A stretch of 11,937 bases of DNA from the NCBI GenBank assembly GCA_023403375.1, contig JAEYEN010000116.1, forward strand, positions 1-11,937, written 5' to 3'. Origin of the DNA: Bacillota bacterium. GTDB taxonomy: Bacteria; Bacillota; Clostridia; Christensenellales; Borkfalkiaceae. The position numbers were made by a program, and so were the translations under genes. Below the pieces are notes generated by a model. It worked only from the letters and a program-made list of their open reading frames with translations. It was not told the DNA's origin and searched no databases. Positions 1 to 7,086 of this stretch are shown here, piece after piece; the first letter of the stretch is position 1; every line of letters starts with the position of its first letter.

Positions 1-32
1 CGGGTTTTGAATTGACTTAAAAAAACAGAAGG

Positions 33-224
33 TTACGCTCTTTCGACTTTGCCGCTTTTTAAGCATCTCGTGCAAACGTATTCTTTGGAAACTTTGCCGT
101 CAGCATGTTTAACGTTTACTTTTTGAAGATTTGCTTCGTAAGAAGTGGGGGTTTTGCGGTTGGAATGGCTGACAAGATTGCCGGAGAGTTTACCTTTTCC
201 GCAAACGCTGCAAACTTTACTCAT
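33..224 (-). CDS. rpmB: Ribosomal protein bL28, zinc-binding form
   Basis: This 63-residue protein of the large ribosomal subunit begins MSKVCSVCGKGKLSGN, the usual L28 opening, and is of normal bacterial length. Two CxxC pairs, C5/C8 and C51/C54, mark the zinc-ribbon (C+) version rather than the cysteine-free paralogue. A strong AGGAGG site lies on the minus strand at 234-239, nine bases before the ATG. The gene is transcribed away from the Asp23-fakA genes, the arrangement known around rpmB in Bacillus and relatives. Only 32 bases follow the stop inside the window, so its terminator cannot be judged. Identity is certain by eye; zinc binding is inferred from the cysteines. Confidence 0.97.
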   Translation of the reverse strand: MSKVCSVCGKGKLSGNLVSHSNRKTPTSYEANLQKVNVKHADGKVSKEYVCTRCLKSGKVERA

Positions 225-269
225 AGTATATTTCCTCCTGATAGGATAATTTATTATTTAACAACAAAT

Positions 270-298
270 ACTCTAACATAATTCTACATAAAAAGCAA
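270..298 (-). promoter_or_regulatory. Candidate promoter of rpmB
   Basis: On the minus strand TTGCTT (293-298) and TAGAGT (270-275) are separated by 17 bases, placing a start near 263 and a leader of about 39 bases. The matches to the sigma-A consensus are modest. A TAGAAT at 281-286 is an alternative -10, but it has no good -35 partner. The rest of the gap between rpmB and the rightward genes is AT-rich and otherwise featureless. Confidence 0.4.
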
Positions 299-378
299 GA
301 AAATTAAACAGATTTTAATAAATTTTTACGCATTTTCGCCGCCGTCCGTAAAAAAATATAATAAATTCCGTTAAAGTG

Positions 379-407
379 TTGCAAAATGAAACTAAATAAT
401 GTAAAAT
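379..407 (+). promoter_or_regulatory. Sigma-A-like promoter of the Asp23-fakA operon
   Basis: TTGCAA (379-384) and TAAAAT (402-407) are separated by exactly 17 bases. Transcription would start near 413-415, about 20 bases before the ATG at 434, with a GAGG ribosome site at about 425-428. It diverges from the rpmB promoter with about 80 bases between the two -35 boxes. Confidence 0.6.
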
Positions 408-433
408 ATTAGTATCATTTAATAGAGGTCAGT

Positions 434-784
434 ATGTCTGTAATAACCAACAACATTTACGGAAAGATAATAATAAGCGATAAAACTATTGCGAAGTTCG
501 TTTCACACGTCGCAATGGATTCGTACGGTATAGTGGAATTCGTGCCGGCGAATACGCTTGACGCAGTGGTTAGTTTTTTCCGATTCGGTTCTGCGGTTAA
601 GGGCGTTAAAGTTCATTCCAGCGGCGACAGAATAAATATCGAAGTTTCGGTTATCGTAAAATACGGCGTTTCCATTAAAGCGGTTATAGAATCGCTTAAA
701 GAATCCATCAAGTACAGAGTGGAAAAATTTACGGGAATGCTTGTGGACGTCATAAATGTAAACGTAATGGGCGTAAAACTTTAA
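434..784 (+). CDS. yloU: Asp23/Gls24 family protein (YloU-like)
   Basis: This 116-residue protein resembles the Asp23/Gls24 envelope-stress family: it opens with a short strand (NIYGKIIISDKTIAKFVSHV), then YGIVEF, then a strand-rich core that includes INIEVSVIVKYGVSIKAVIESLKE, and ends VINVNVMGVKL. No signal peptide or membrane segment is visible, so it is cytosolic. Members of the family associate with membranes or with envelope-homeostasis factors, but the biochemical role of YloU is unsettled. It sits between divergent rpmB and the DAK2 kinase gene, its usual place in Bacillota. The 64-base gap to the next gene shows no terminator, so the two are probably co-transcribed. The start is supported by the nearby promoter and a GAGG site. 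Confidence 0.88.
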   Translation: MSVITNNIYGKIIISDKTIAKFVSHVAMDSYGIVEFVPANTLDAVVSFFRFGSAVKGVKVHSSGDRINIEVSVIVKYGVSIKAVIESLKESIKYRVEKFTGMLVDVINVNVMGVKL

Positions 785-848
785 TTTATAAACAACAATT
801 TATACCCAACGTTTTTAATTTGATTATTCTTTACATTCGGAGATATAT

Positions 849-2477
849 ATGCAAAAAACAATAAACGGAGCAATGTTCAAGTCGATGATTATCACGGCTT
901 CTAAACTCCTTGAAATAAACAGAGTAACTGTGGACGCACTTAACGTGTTCCCCGTTCCCGACGGAGATACCGGTACGAATATGTCGCTTACCGTTCAGTC
1001 TGCGGTAAAAGAAATTCTGGGTTGTAAATCCAACAATTTAAACGCCGTTGCCGAAGCAGCGGAAAAAGGCGCACTCCGCGGCGCAAGGGGAAATTCGGGC
1101 GTTATACTTTCCCAGATTTTAAGGGGTATTTGCAGTACCGTTAAAGACAGTAACGAAATAGACGTTAAATTATTTGCGCAAGGCTTAAAAGCGGGTGCGG
1201 AAATCGCATACGGCGCAGTCAGTATTCCAAAAGAAGGCACTATACTTACGGTTGCCAGAATGGTTGCGGAAAACGCTCAATCCATTTGCAGAAAGAACAG
1301 AGATTTTGAAACTTTCTTCCCTGAAATTTTAGCAAAGGCAGACGAAGCGGTAGAACTTACGCCAACGCTCCTGCCCGTACTTAAAAAAGCGGGAGTGGTA
1401 GACGCCGGCGGTAAAGGTTTAACCTTTATCCTTCAAGGAATGTATAAAGCGATAATCGGCGAACAGGTTTACGGCGGCGATACCGTGTTGGATACGAAAT
1501 CGTCAGAAACCGCTATGGAACACGCCGACATAATGAGCCTTGGCAATATCGAATTTGCTTATTGTACGGAATTCTTTATTATAAATTTATATAAAAAGAC
1601 AACTCTTGCGGACATCGAACGTTTAAGAGAAACGCTTATGAAGATAGGCGATTGCGTTATCGTTATCGGCGATTTGGAACTTGTTAAAGTTCACGTTCAT
1701 TCAAATCAGCCCGGTCTCGTTTTAACGAAAGCGTTGGAACTCGGCGAACTCGATAAACTTAAAATCGAAAATATGTTAGAGCAGAACCGTGCTCTTATGA
1801 GAAAATACGAAGAAGAAAAGAAAGATATGGGTATGCTCGCAATTTCCGCGGGCGACGGATTGTCTGCAATTTTCAAAGACCTTATGGTCGATTCGGTAAT
1901 AGAAGGCGGTCAGTCGATGAATCCTTCCGCAAGCGACATTGCAGACGCGGTTCAGAGAATAAATGCGGAAAACGTTTTCGTATTCCCCAACAACAAAAAC
2001 ATAATCCTTGCCGCAGAGCAAGCGAAATCTCTGGTAGAAAACAGAGTGATACACGTTATCCCCACAAAAAATATTCCGCAAGGTTTCTCGGCGGCTCTCG
2101 CTTTCAATCCCGAACTTCCCGTAGACGAAAACAAAGCGAATATGATACACGCGATGGACGCGATAACGGTAGGTCAGGTAACGTACGCCGTAAGGAACAC
2201 TAAACTCGACGGGTTCGAACTTAAAATCGGCGACATAATGGGGCTGGACAACAAAAAGATTCTGGCAACCGGTAAAGACATTTCGCAAGTTACGTTAGAC
2301 CTTATCGACAGATTAAGAAGCGGCGAACAACTTATAACTCTTTATTACGGGCAAGACGTAAAAGAAGAGGACGCCGAAGCGTTGAGAAACGTTATAACCG
2401 AGAAATATCCCGATTGCGACGTGGAAGTTCAATACGGCGGGCAACCGATTTATTACTACTTCATCGCACTCGAATAA
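849..2477 (+). CDS. fakA: Fatty acid kinase catalytic subunit FakA (DAK2 domain, YloV)
   Basis: The protein has 542 residues, the usual length for FakA/YloV. The family uses ATP to phosphorylate fatty acids presented by a FakB (DegV) carrier, giving acyl-phosphate for phospholipid synthesis. The N-terminal DAK2 kinase domain shows NVFPVPDGDTGTNMSLT (32-48), with Asp38, Asp40 and Asn44 as nucleotide/magnesium ligands, and GARGNSGVILSQ (78-89). The middle domain carries C239 and the HVH pair H282/H284, matching the zinc ligands I recall for Staphylococcus FakA. The C-terminal half (about 325-542) is the DegV-like domain typical of the family. An upstream CGGAGA (838-843) serves as ribosome site. 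Transcription ends at the hairpin at 2485-2512. A DegV protein encoded at 6019-6870 is a candidate partner. Confidence 0.95.
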   Translation: MQKTINGAMFKSMIITASKLLEINRVTVDALNVFPVPDGDTGTNMSLTVQSAVKEILGCKSNNLNAVAEAAEKGALRGARGNSGVILSQILRGICSTVKDSNEIDVKLFAQGLKAGAEIAYGAVSIPKEGTILTVARMVAENAQSICRKNRDFETFFPEILAKADEAVELTPTLLPVLKKAGVVDAGGKGLTFILQGMYKAIIGEQVYGGDTVLDTKSSETAMEHADIMSLGNIEFAYCTEFFIINLYKKTTLADIERLRETLMKIGDCVIVIGDLELVKVHVHSNQPGLVLTKALELGELDKLKIENMLEQNRALMRKYEEEKKDMGMLAISAGDGLSAIFKDLMVDSVIEGGQSMNPSASDIADAVQRINAENVFVFPNNKNIILAAEQAKSLVENRVIHVIPTKNIPQGFSAALAFNPELPVDENKANMIHAMDAITVGQVTYAVRNTKLDGFELKIGDIMGLDNKKILATGKDISQVTLDLIDRLRSGEQLITLYYGQDVKEEDAEALRNVITEKYPDCDVEVQYGGQPIYYYFIALE

Positions 2478-2484
2478 GAATAAT

Positions 2485-2512
2485 AAGGGAGAGAGAAATC
2501 TTTCCCTTTTTT
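2485..2512 (+). terminator. Rho-independent terminator after fakA
   Basis: AAGGGAGAG (2485-2493) pairs with CTTTCCCTT (2500-2508) around the loop AGAAAT, giving nine base pairs with one G-U, followed by an uninterrupted T run to 2512. It starts 7 bases after the fakA stop and separates that operon from recG. Confidence 0.88.
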
Positions 2513-2540
2513 AATAAAAACTAATTTTAATAAAAACATA

Positions 2541-2604
2541 TTTAATAAACAAGTACTTATAATAAAAAATCGGTTTTAATAAACAAGCATTTTTGATAAA
2601 AAAT
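2541..2604. repeat. AT-rich imperfect direct repeat, two 30-base copies
   Basis: Copies at 2541-2570 and 2575-2604 agree at 26 of 30 positions. Both begin TTTAATAAACAAG and end ATAAAAAAT. Related shorter pieces (TTTTAATAAAAAC) lie just upstream at about 2509-2537. The repeat fills the gap between the fakA terminator and recG, in a stretch where no convincing promoter or ribosome binding site for recG is seen. It may be slippage of AT-rich DNA or a binding platform. Confidence 0.55.
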
Positions 2605-2674
2605 AAATCTGATAAATTTGTGTTTTCAAAACAAAAACTTTCGGTAAATAATACATTTTAACAAACAGTTTAGT

Positions 2675-4690
2675 ATGGAAATAACCAAAATCAAAGGCAT
2701 TAACGAGAAAAGGGAACAGGAATTCAACAAATCGGGCATATACGACACTTCCGATATGGTGAATTTTTTTCCGCGGTCTTATCTCGATTTAAGAGAAAAA
2801 CAGCTTTTAAAATATGCTTACGATAACGACTTTGTTTTGACTGCCGGCAGAATAGTAAGTATACCCGTAAACAGGGTGTATTATCGCGGCAAGGGCGTTG
2901 TCAAAGTCGTGTGCGAACAGAAAGGGCTTATTTTTGAAGTTGTCTGGTTTAATCAGCCATACGTTCTGTCCAAACTTAAAGCAGGGGAAGAATATCTCTT
3001 TTACGGCAGAGTGAATAACAAAGAAGGGCGAACCCGTTTAGTAAACCCGTCTTTTGAACTTTGCGAAAAAGTTTACAGGTTGAAAGGTATTGTGCCGCAG
3101 TATGCAGTAAAGGGCAATTTGTCGCAAAAAATCGTAAGGGATAGCATAAAACTTGCGGTTGATTTAGAAAAACCCAAGAGCGCAATTCCTTTTGAACTAC
3201 AAAAAAAGTATCAACTTTCAGACCTGTTTTCGGCTTATAAAAACGTGCATAATCCCGAAAGTACTCAGGCGATTGCAAAAGCGTCTGACAGAATTGCCAC
3301 GGAAGAATATTTTAAACTTATATCCGCTTTCAAAATATTAAAAGGCGGCAGGGAACAGGTGCGCCTTAACCGTTATTCCTGCACGGCGGAAGAGTTGAAA
3401 GACTTTATTAAACAAAGTTTTCCGTTTGAATTTACGAACGGACAGAACGAAGCCGTTAAAGATATTTTTAACGACTTAAAAGGCGAAAAAGTGATGAACA
3501 GGCTGGTACAGGGCGACGTCGGAAGTGGAAAAACGGCGGTTAGCGTGTGCGCTTTTTATATGGCCGTAAAAAGCGGTTATCAGGCGGTTATGCTTGCGCC
3601 GACGGAAGTGCTGGCACGTCAGAATTTTGCCGTTCTTAAGTCTGTCCTCAAAGATTATAACGTCGACTTGATTGTCGGCTCTATGACGCAAAAAGAAAAG
3701 AAGAAGGTCTATGATGCGGCAGAACGCGGGGGTATCGACATTTTAGTGGGTACGCATGCGCTTATTTCGGATAACGTAAAATTTAAAAACCTTGCTCTTT
3801 GCGTGTGCGACGAACAGCAACGTTTCGGCGTGGCGCAGAGAAGCGCGTTGCTTGCAAAAGGCAGAACGCCGGACGTTCTGGTAATGAGTGCAACGCCTAT
3901 TCCGAGAACGCTTTCGCTTATTTTTTACGGCGACCTTGACGTAACCACCGTAAAAGATAAACCCAAGTGCCGTCAGACGGTTCAGACAAATATTGTGCCG
4001 CAACAAAAGTATGAAGGAATGCTTAAATTCATAGAAAAAGAAATCGCGGCGGGCAAGCAGGCGTTTTTCGTCTGCCCGAAAATCGACGGCGACGAAGAAG
4101 GGACCGCAATGAGCGTTACTAATCTTTACGAGCAGTTGAAAATCGCATTACCGACGATAAACATAGGGCTTCTCCATGGCAAGATGAAAGACGCCGAGAA
4201 GATTGCCGTTATGAATGATTTTAAGAATAAGAAAACGGGACTTCTGGTTTCTACAACGGTAATAGAAGTAGGCATAGACGTTCCTTCCGCTTCCGTTATG
4301 GTAATATATAATGCGGAACGGTTCGGACTTTCGCAACTTCATCAGTTAAGGGGGCGCGTCGGCAGGTCCGATATTAAAAGTTATTGCTTTTTACTGTGCG
4401 GAACCAAGTCGGAAACTTCTTTGGAACGGCTTAAAATTTTTGCCGAGAATTCCGACGGCTTTAAAATCTCTGAATACGATTATAAACTACGTGGCGCAGG
4501 CGACTTTATGGGTAGCCGTCAGAGCGGAAAGGCGATGAGTGATTTGGGCTACTTGAATTACGGTACGGAAGCCATTTTTCTTGCGAAAAAAATCAGCGAC
4601 GAAGCCTTTGAAACGGGCAGAATAACGGAAGAAATCAGAGAAACCGCTCTTAAAAAATACAATAAGTTAAAAGACGTGGCGATGAACTAA
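2675..4690 (+). CDS. recG: ATP-dependent DNA helicase RecG
   Basis: RecG remodels stalled replication forks and Holliday junctions. This 671-residue copy is close to normal length. The N-terminus (IKGINEKREQEFNKSGI, then FFPRSYLDL) and the wedge/OB region come first. The helicase motor follows: Walker A GDVGSGKT (280-287, K286), motif II DEQQ (379-382), SATPIPRTL from 405, motif VI RGRVGRS (559-565), and the RecG-type DYKLRGAGDFMGSRQSG ending at 618. Motif II is normally DEQH in RecG; here the histidine is glutamine (codon 3818-3820). No Shine-Dalgarno sequence precedes the ATG, but homology begins within a few residues of it, so the start is likely right. A weak promoter (TAATAC at 2649-2654) is possible. 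Confidence 0.97.
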   Translation: MEITKIKGINEKREQEFNKSGIYDTSDMVNFFPRSYLDLREKQLLKYAYDNDFVLTAGRIVSIPVNRVYYRGKGVVKVVCEQKGLIFEVVWFNQPYVLSKLKAGEEYLFYGRVNNKEGRTRLVNPSFELCEKVYRLKGIVPQYAVKGNLSQKIVRDSIKLAVDLEKPKSAIPFELQKKYQLSDLFSAYKNVHNPESTQAIAKASDRIATEEYFKLISAFKILKGGREQVRLNRYSCTAEELKDFIKQSFPFEFTNGQNEAVKDIFNDLKGEKVMNRLVQGDVGSGKTAVSVCAFYMAVKSGYQAVMLAPTEVLARQNFAVLKSVLKDYNVDLIVGSMTQKEKKKVYDAAERGGIDILVGTHALISDNVKFKNLALCVCDEQQRFGVAQRSALLAKGRTPDVLVMSATPIPRTLSLIFYGDLDVTTVKDKPKCRQTVQTNIVPQQKYEGMLKFIEKEIAAGKQAFFVCPKIDGDEEGTAMSVTNLYEQLKIALPTINIGLLHGKMKDAEKIAVMNDFKNKKTGLLVSTTVIEVGIDVPSASVMVIYNAERFGLSQLHQLRGRVGRSDIKSYCFLLCGTKSETSLERLKIFAENSDGFKISEYDYKLRGAGDFMGSRQSGKAMSDLGYLNYGTEAIFLAKKISDEAFETGRITEEIRETALKKYNKLKDVAMN

Positions 4691-4699
4691 CGCTATAAT

Positions 4700-4777
4700 T
4701 TATTGTAAAACTCGTTTACAATAATATTATCCGTCCGTTATAGATAATAATTATTCCGTTAATATTACGGGAATAAT
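4700..4777. other. Two AT-rich hairpins downstream of recG
   Basis: TTATTGTAAA (4700-4709) pairs perfectly with TTTACAATAA (4715-4724) around a 5-base loop. Then ATTATTCCGT (4750-4759) pairs with ACGGGAATAAT (4767-4777) with one bulged base. Neither is followed by a T run, so they are not standard terminators. They may protect the recG transcript end. Confidence 0.5.
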
Positions 4778-4821
4778 AATTTATAGAAAAAGGTATAAAC
4801 GCCCCTAAATCATGCGGAGAC

Positions 4822-4829
4822 GGGGGGGG
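4822..4829. repeat. Homopolymer of eight G
   Basis: A run of eight G lies in an otherwise AT-rich intergenic stretch, just after a CCCC at 4802-4805 that could pair with it. It is outside any gene I recognise. Confidence 0.6.
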
Positions 4830-4846
4830 TAAACAAAGAAAAAATA

Positions 4847-4887
4847 AAACGGAAGCGATTATTACTTATAATCGTTTCCGTTTTTTT
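4847..4887. terminator. Bidirectional terminator between recG and the leftward Fe-S protein gene
   Basis: AAACGGAAGCGATTAT (4847-4862) pairs with ATAATCGTTTCCGTTT (4868-4883), 16 pairs with one G-U, around the loop TACTT. Seven T (4881-4887) follow on the plus strand, and an A-rich stretch precedes it, so it also works leftward. It closes recG from the left and the gene ending at 4940 from the right. Confidence 0.92.
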
Positions 4888-4939
4888 AACTAAAATTTAT
4901 GGTAACTAGAATTTAGAGTTTAAGCATAAATTCAATGTT

Positions 4940-5137
4940 CTATTTTTCTTTATAATAGAGCATACAGTGGCAAAAACCTTCAAAATCAGGGTCGGCAATC
5001 TGTTCTCTGAATTCTTTGCACATACACTTATAATCTTCCGTTTTAACTGCTCTGCACGGGCAATATCCGCCTGTTTTTGCCAAGCCTTTTTTTACCGTTT
5101 CCACCATTTTGTTATCGGGATTGAGATATACTTTCAT
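4940..5137 (-). CDS. Small ferredoxin-thioredoxin reductase catalytic-chain-like protein
   Basis: This 65-residue protein has three CxC motifs: CPC (26-28), CMC (38-40) and CHC (56-58). The catalytic chain of ferredoxin-thioredoxin reductase shows the order CPC, CPC, CHC, where these cysteines hold a [4Fe-4S] cluster next to a redox disulfide. All six cysteines and the CHC histidine are present, so I expect a cluster-bearing disulfide reductase. The protein is shorter than plant or cyanobacterial chains, and the second motif is CMC with nine residues between CPC and it, rather than sixteen. No membrane segment is visible. AAAAGGA (5146-5152, minus strand) lies eight bases before the ATG. It follows the XRE gene by 65 bases on the same strand and may share its transcript. 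Its redox partner is unknown. Confidence 0.78.
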   Translation of the reverse strand: MKVYLNPDNKMVETVKKGLAKTGGYCPCRAVKTEDYKCMCKEFREQIADPDFEGFCHCMLYYKEK

Positions 5138-5172
5138 TTTAACGGTCCTTTTTAGATTATCTTAATTTTTTG

Positions 5173-5203
5173 ATTTACACCGATATAATTTTACCCTGTA
5201 AAT
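5173..5203. promoter_or_regulatory. Inverted repeat ATTTACA-N17-TGTAAAT before the Fe-S protein gene
   Basis: ATTTACA (5173-5179) and TGTAAAT (5197-5203) are exact inverted copies 17 bases apart, in the 65-base gap between the xre stop and the Fe-S gene. On the minus strand TTTACA and TGTAAA at this spacing also resemble a weak sigma-A promoter. It could be an internal promoter, an operator, or both. Confidence 0.35.
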
Positions 5204-5811
5204 TAAATTTTAAAACTAATTTTTTTGTACCAGAAAAATAATATTTCCAAAGCCTGCAACGGCACGCCTATCAAAAATAACATCCAAAGGGTGTAGTGCG
5301 GGTTTACAAGTAACGTTATAAGGCAAATATATATAGCAAGCAACGTAGACCATACCAAAAGCGAAATGGAAATAAATAGTGTTATGTAGTTTTTCCAGAC
5401 TGCGGAAAGAACAAGGACGACTATAAACGTAACCGGTATTGCAATAATAAAACAAAGCCACACGTCGTTTGCAATAGTTGGCGCAATAAGTTTTATAAAA
5501 GTAAAGCACAAAACGGCGACAAGCCAGGTAAGTCCTGCCGAAGCGCACATTATAAGTCCGCGTTTTAAGTTTAAGTTAAGTATGGTTTTAGGTTTTTTGA
5601 TTTTCGGCTCCGATATTAAATAATCAACCGTAACGCCGTATATATCCGCTATCTGTTTTACAACGATAAGGTCGGGTATCGCCTCGCCACGCTCCCACTT
5701 ACTGACCGCTTTGTCGGAATAATTTAGTTTTTGTGCGAATTCCGCCTGAGTCATATTAAATTGTTTGCGCAATATTACAAGATTTTGCGCAAGATTATTT
5801 TTGATATCCAT
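5203..5811 (-). CDS. Membrane-anchored XRE-family transcriptional regulator
   Basis: This 202-residue protein has an N-terminal Cro/C1-type helix-turn-helix (about 7-66: NMTQAEFAQKLNYSDKAVSK, then WERGEAIPDL and YGVTVDYLI). A short basic linker follows, then about four hydrophobic segments near residues 85-109, 117-138, 142-169 and 172-194. This layout is known from many Bacillota regulators that hold a DNA-binding domain at the membrane and may sense an envelope or small-molecule signal; the signal here is unknown. No ribosome binding site precedes the ATG, and the promoter at 5818-5846 places transcription start on the A of the ATG, so the mRNA is probably leaderless. Neighbours are a divergent degV gene and, downstream on the same strand, the small Fe-S protein. 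It may regulate itself or either neighbour. Confidence 0.88.
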   Translation of the reverse strand: MDIKNNLAQNLVILRKQFNMTQAEFAQKLNYSDKAVSKWERGEAIPDLIVVKQIADIYGVTVDYLISEPKIKKPKTILNLNLKRGLIMCASAGLTWLVAVLCFTFIKLIAPTIANDVWLCFIIAIPVTFIVVLVLSAVWKNYITLFISISLLVWSTLLAIYICLITLLVNPHYTLWMLFLIGVPLQALEILFFWYKKISFKI

Positions 5812-5817
5812 AATCTT

Positions 5818-5846
5818 ATAATATCATAGAAAAACAATAAAATCAA
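5818..5846 (-). promoter_or_regulatory. Leaderless promoter of the XRE gene
   Basis: On the minus strand TTGATT (5841-5846) and TATTAT (5818-5823) are 17 bases apart. The seventh base after the -10 is position 5811, the A of the start codon. No Shine-Dalgarno sequence exists upstream of this ATG. Confidence 0.55.
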
Positions 5847-5874
5847 ACAAAAAACAGGGTAATTTTTTCAAAAT

Positions 5875-5920
5875 TCTACTTGGAGTAGATATTTTTATCT
5901 CTCTCTCCCGATAAAAATAT
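5875..5920. promoter_or_regulatory. Two abutting inverted repeats in the xre/degV divergent region
   Basis: TCTACT-TGG-AGTAGA (5875-5889) is followed directly by ATATTTTTATC (5889-5899) and its perfect complement GATAAAAATAT (5910-5920), with a 10-base pyrimidine spacer TCTCTCTCCC. Both lie between the divergent promoters, so they are operator candidates for the XRE protein. The longer one would form an 11-bp hairpin if transcribed, but no T run follows. Confidence 0.5.
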
Positions 5921-5950
5921 AAATGTAGAAAGTTGTTTATAAAGAATAGA

Positions 5951-5979
5951 TTGTGGTTTTTTATATAAAAGAATAAAAT
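5951..5979 (+). promoter_or_regulatory. Candidate promoter of the degV gene
   Basis: TTGTGG (5951-5956) and TAAAAT (5974-5979) are 17 bases apart. The leader would be about 33 bases and contains the strong GGAGG ribosome site at 6008-6012, six bases before the ATG. Confidence 0.5.
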
Positions 5980-6018
5980 ATTAAATGAAAAATCAAGAGC
6001 ACAACACGGAGGCATTTT

Positions 6019-6870
6019 ATGAAAATTTCCATATCTGCGGAAAGCACGGTCGACCTTACGAAAGAACTTTTATCTCAATACGAGATTTCAATTGTTCCGT
6101 TTCATATATTGCTCGGCGACAGAAACGAACTCGACGGGGAAATAACTTCCAGAGAAATTATCGATTACGTTACCGCTACCAAAACCCTGCCTAAAACGGG
6201 TGCGGTCAATCAGTTCCAGTTTGAAGAACACTTTTCGGAACTCTTAAAAACACACGACGCGATTATTCACTTTTCGCTGTCGTCAGAAATGAGCAGCGCA
6301 TACAATAACGCGGTTGAAGCGTCTAAAAAATTCAAAAACGTTTACGTTATAGATAGCCGTTCGTTGTCGACGGGTATAGCGCTTTTGTGTATCTATGCGA
6401 GAAAACTTGCAAATCAAGGGTTAGACGCAAAAACCGTTTACGAAAAAACGTTAAAGCGCGTGCCTTACGTTCAGGCGAGTTTCGAGCTTAAAAGACTCGA
6501 TTATCTTTATAAAGGCGGAAGATGCAGCAGTCTTATGTATCTCGGTGCGAACATTCTTAAAATTCATCCGCAGATTATTGTTAAAGACGGCAAAATGATT
6601 TCGGGCAAAAAGTATCGCGGCAACTTCGATTACGTTGTTAAAAATTATGTAAAAGACACGCTTGAAATGTTTAATAACCCCGATTTAGAAGAAGTATTTA
6701 TAACTTACACTACCGCAGACGCGGAAGTTTTGGGCTTTGTAAAAAACTATCTTTACGAATACGGCTTTAAAAACGTTCACGAAACGACGGCGGGTGGCAC
6801 GATAACCAGCCATTGCGGTGAAAACTGCCTTGGAATTCTGTATATCAACGACGGCGGAAAAACCGAGTAA
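6019..6870 (+). CDS. DegV family fatty-acid-binding protein (FakB-like)
   Basis: The protein has 283 residues, standard for DegV/FakB. These proteins enclose a fatty acid and, when they are true FakB, present its carboxylate to the kinase FakA. Visible family features are SAESTVDLT (6-14), TGAVN (60-64) in the fatty-acid-head region, SLSSEMSSAY (86-95), LDYLYKGGRCSS (160-171), and the C-terminal GGTITSHCGENCLGILY (259-275) with H265. The S-S-x-x-S-G-T-Y motif usual in the family reads S-S-E-M-S-S-A-Y here, so the Gly-Thr pair is replaced. A strong GGAGG supports the start; an internal frame upstream is not needed. The gene stands alone with its own promoter; fakA lies 3.5 kb to the left. Whether it is a FakA partner is inferred. 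Confidence 0.93.
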   Translation: MKISISAESTVDLTKELLSQYEISIVPFHILLGDRNELDGEITSREIIDYVTATKTLPKTGAVNQFQFEEHFSELLKTHDAIIHFSLSSEMSSAYNNAVEASKKFKNVYVIDSRSLSTGIALLCIYARKLANQGLDAKTVYEKTLKRVPYVQASFELKRLDYLYKGGRCSSLMYLGANILKIHPQIIVKDGKMISGKKYRGNFDYVVKNYVKDTLEMFNNPDLEEVFITYTTADAEVLGFVKNYLYEYGFKNVHETTAGGTITSHCGENCLGILYINDGGKTE

Positions 6871-6926
6871 GCCGAAAAAAACCAACTACGGCAAAACGTT
6901 TTTATAAAATAAAGAAAGCGTTTTAA

Positions 6927-6988
6927 TTGATTATATATTGATTATATTCAGATTGAGTATATATAGTTTGACTATAATTGATTATATA
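6927..6988. repeat. Five degenerate TTGATTATATA repeats
   Basis: Copies start at 6927, 6938, 6953, 6968 and 6978: TTGATTATATA, TTGATTATATT, TTGAGTATATA, TTGACTATAAT, TTGATTATATA. Spacings are 11, 15, 15 and 10 bases. The fourth copy contains a perfect TATAAT (6973-6978), but no -35 sits at the right distance. They could be protein-binding sites or AT-rich slippage. Confidence 0.55.
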
Positions 6989-7086
6989 TGGCATGCTTTA
7001 TTAAACATTATATAAGATAAAATAATTAAAGAGCAAACGACATAAAGTAAACGATTTTAATTAAAAAACAGGATAGGTTTTACGAA

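Noticed and set aside
1776..2288. Long minus-strand open frame of 170 codons within fakA
   Set aside because: It is a shadow of fakA: no ribosome site, odd composition, and the plus-strand protein is an unmistakable family member.
4967..5155. Plus-strand open frame of 62 codons opposite the Fe-S protein
   Set aside because: The minus-strand frame has the CPC, CMC and CHC motifs and a ribosome site, so the plus-strand one is a shadow.
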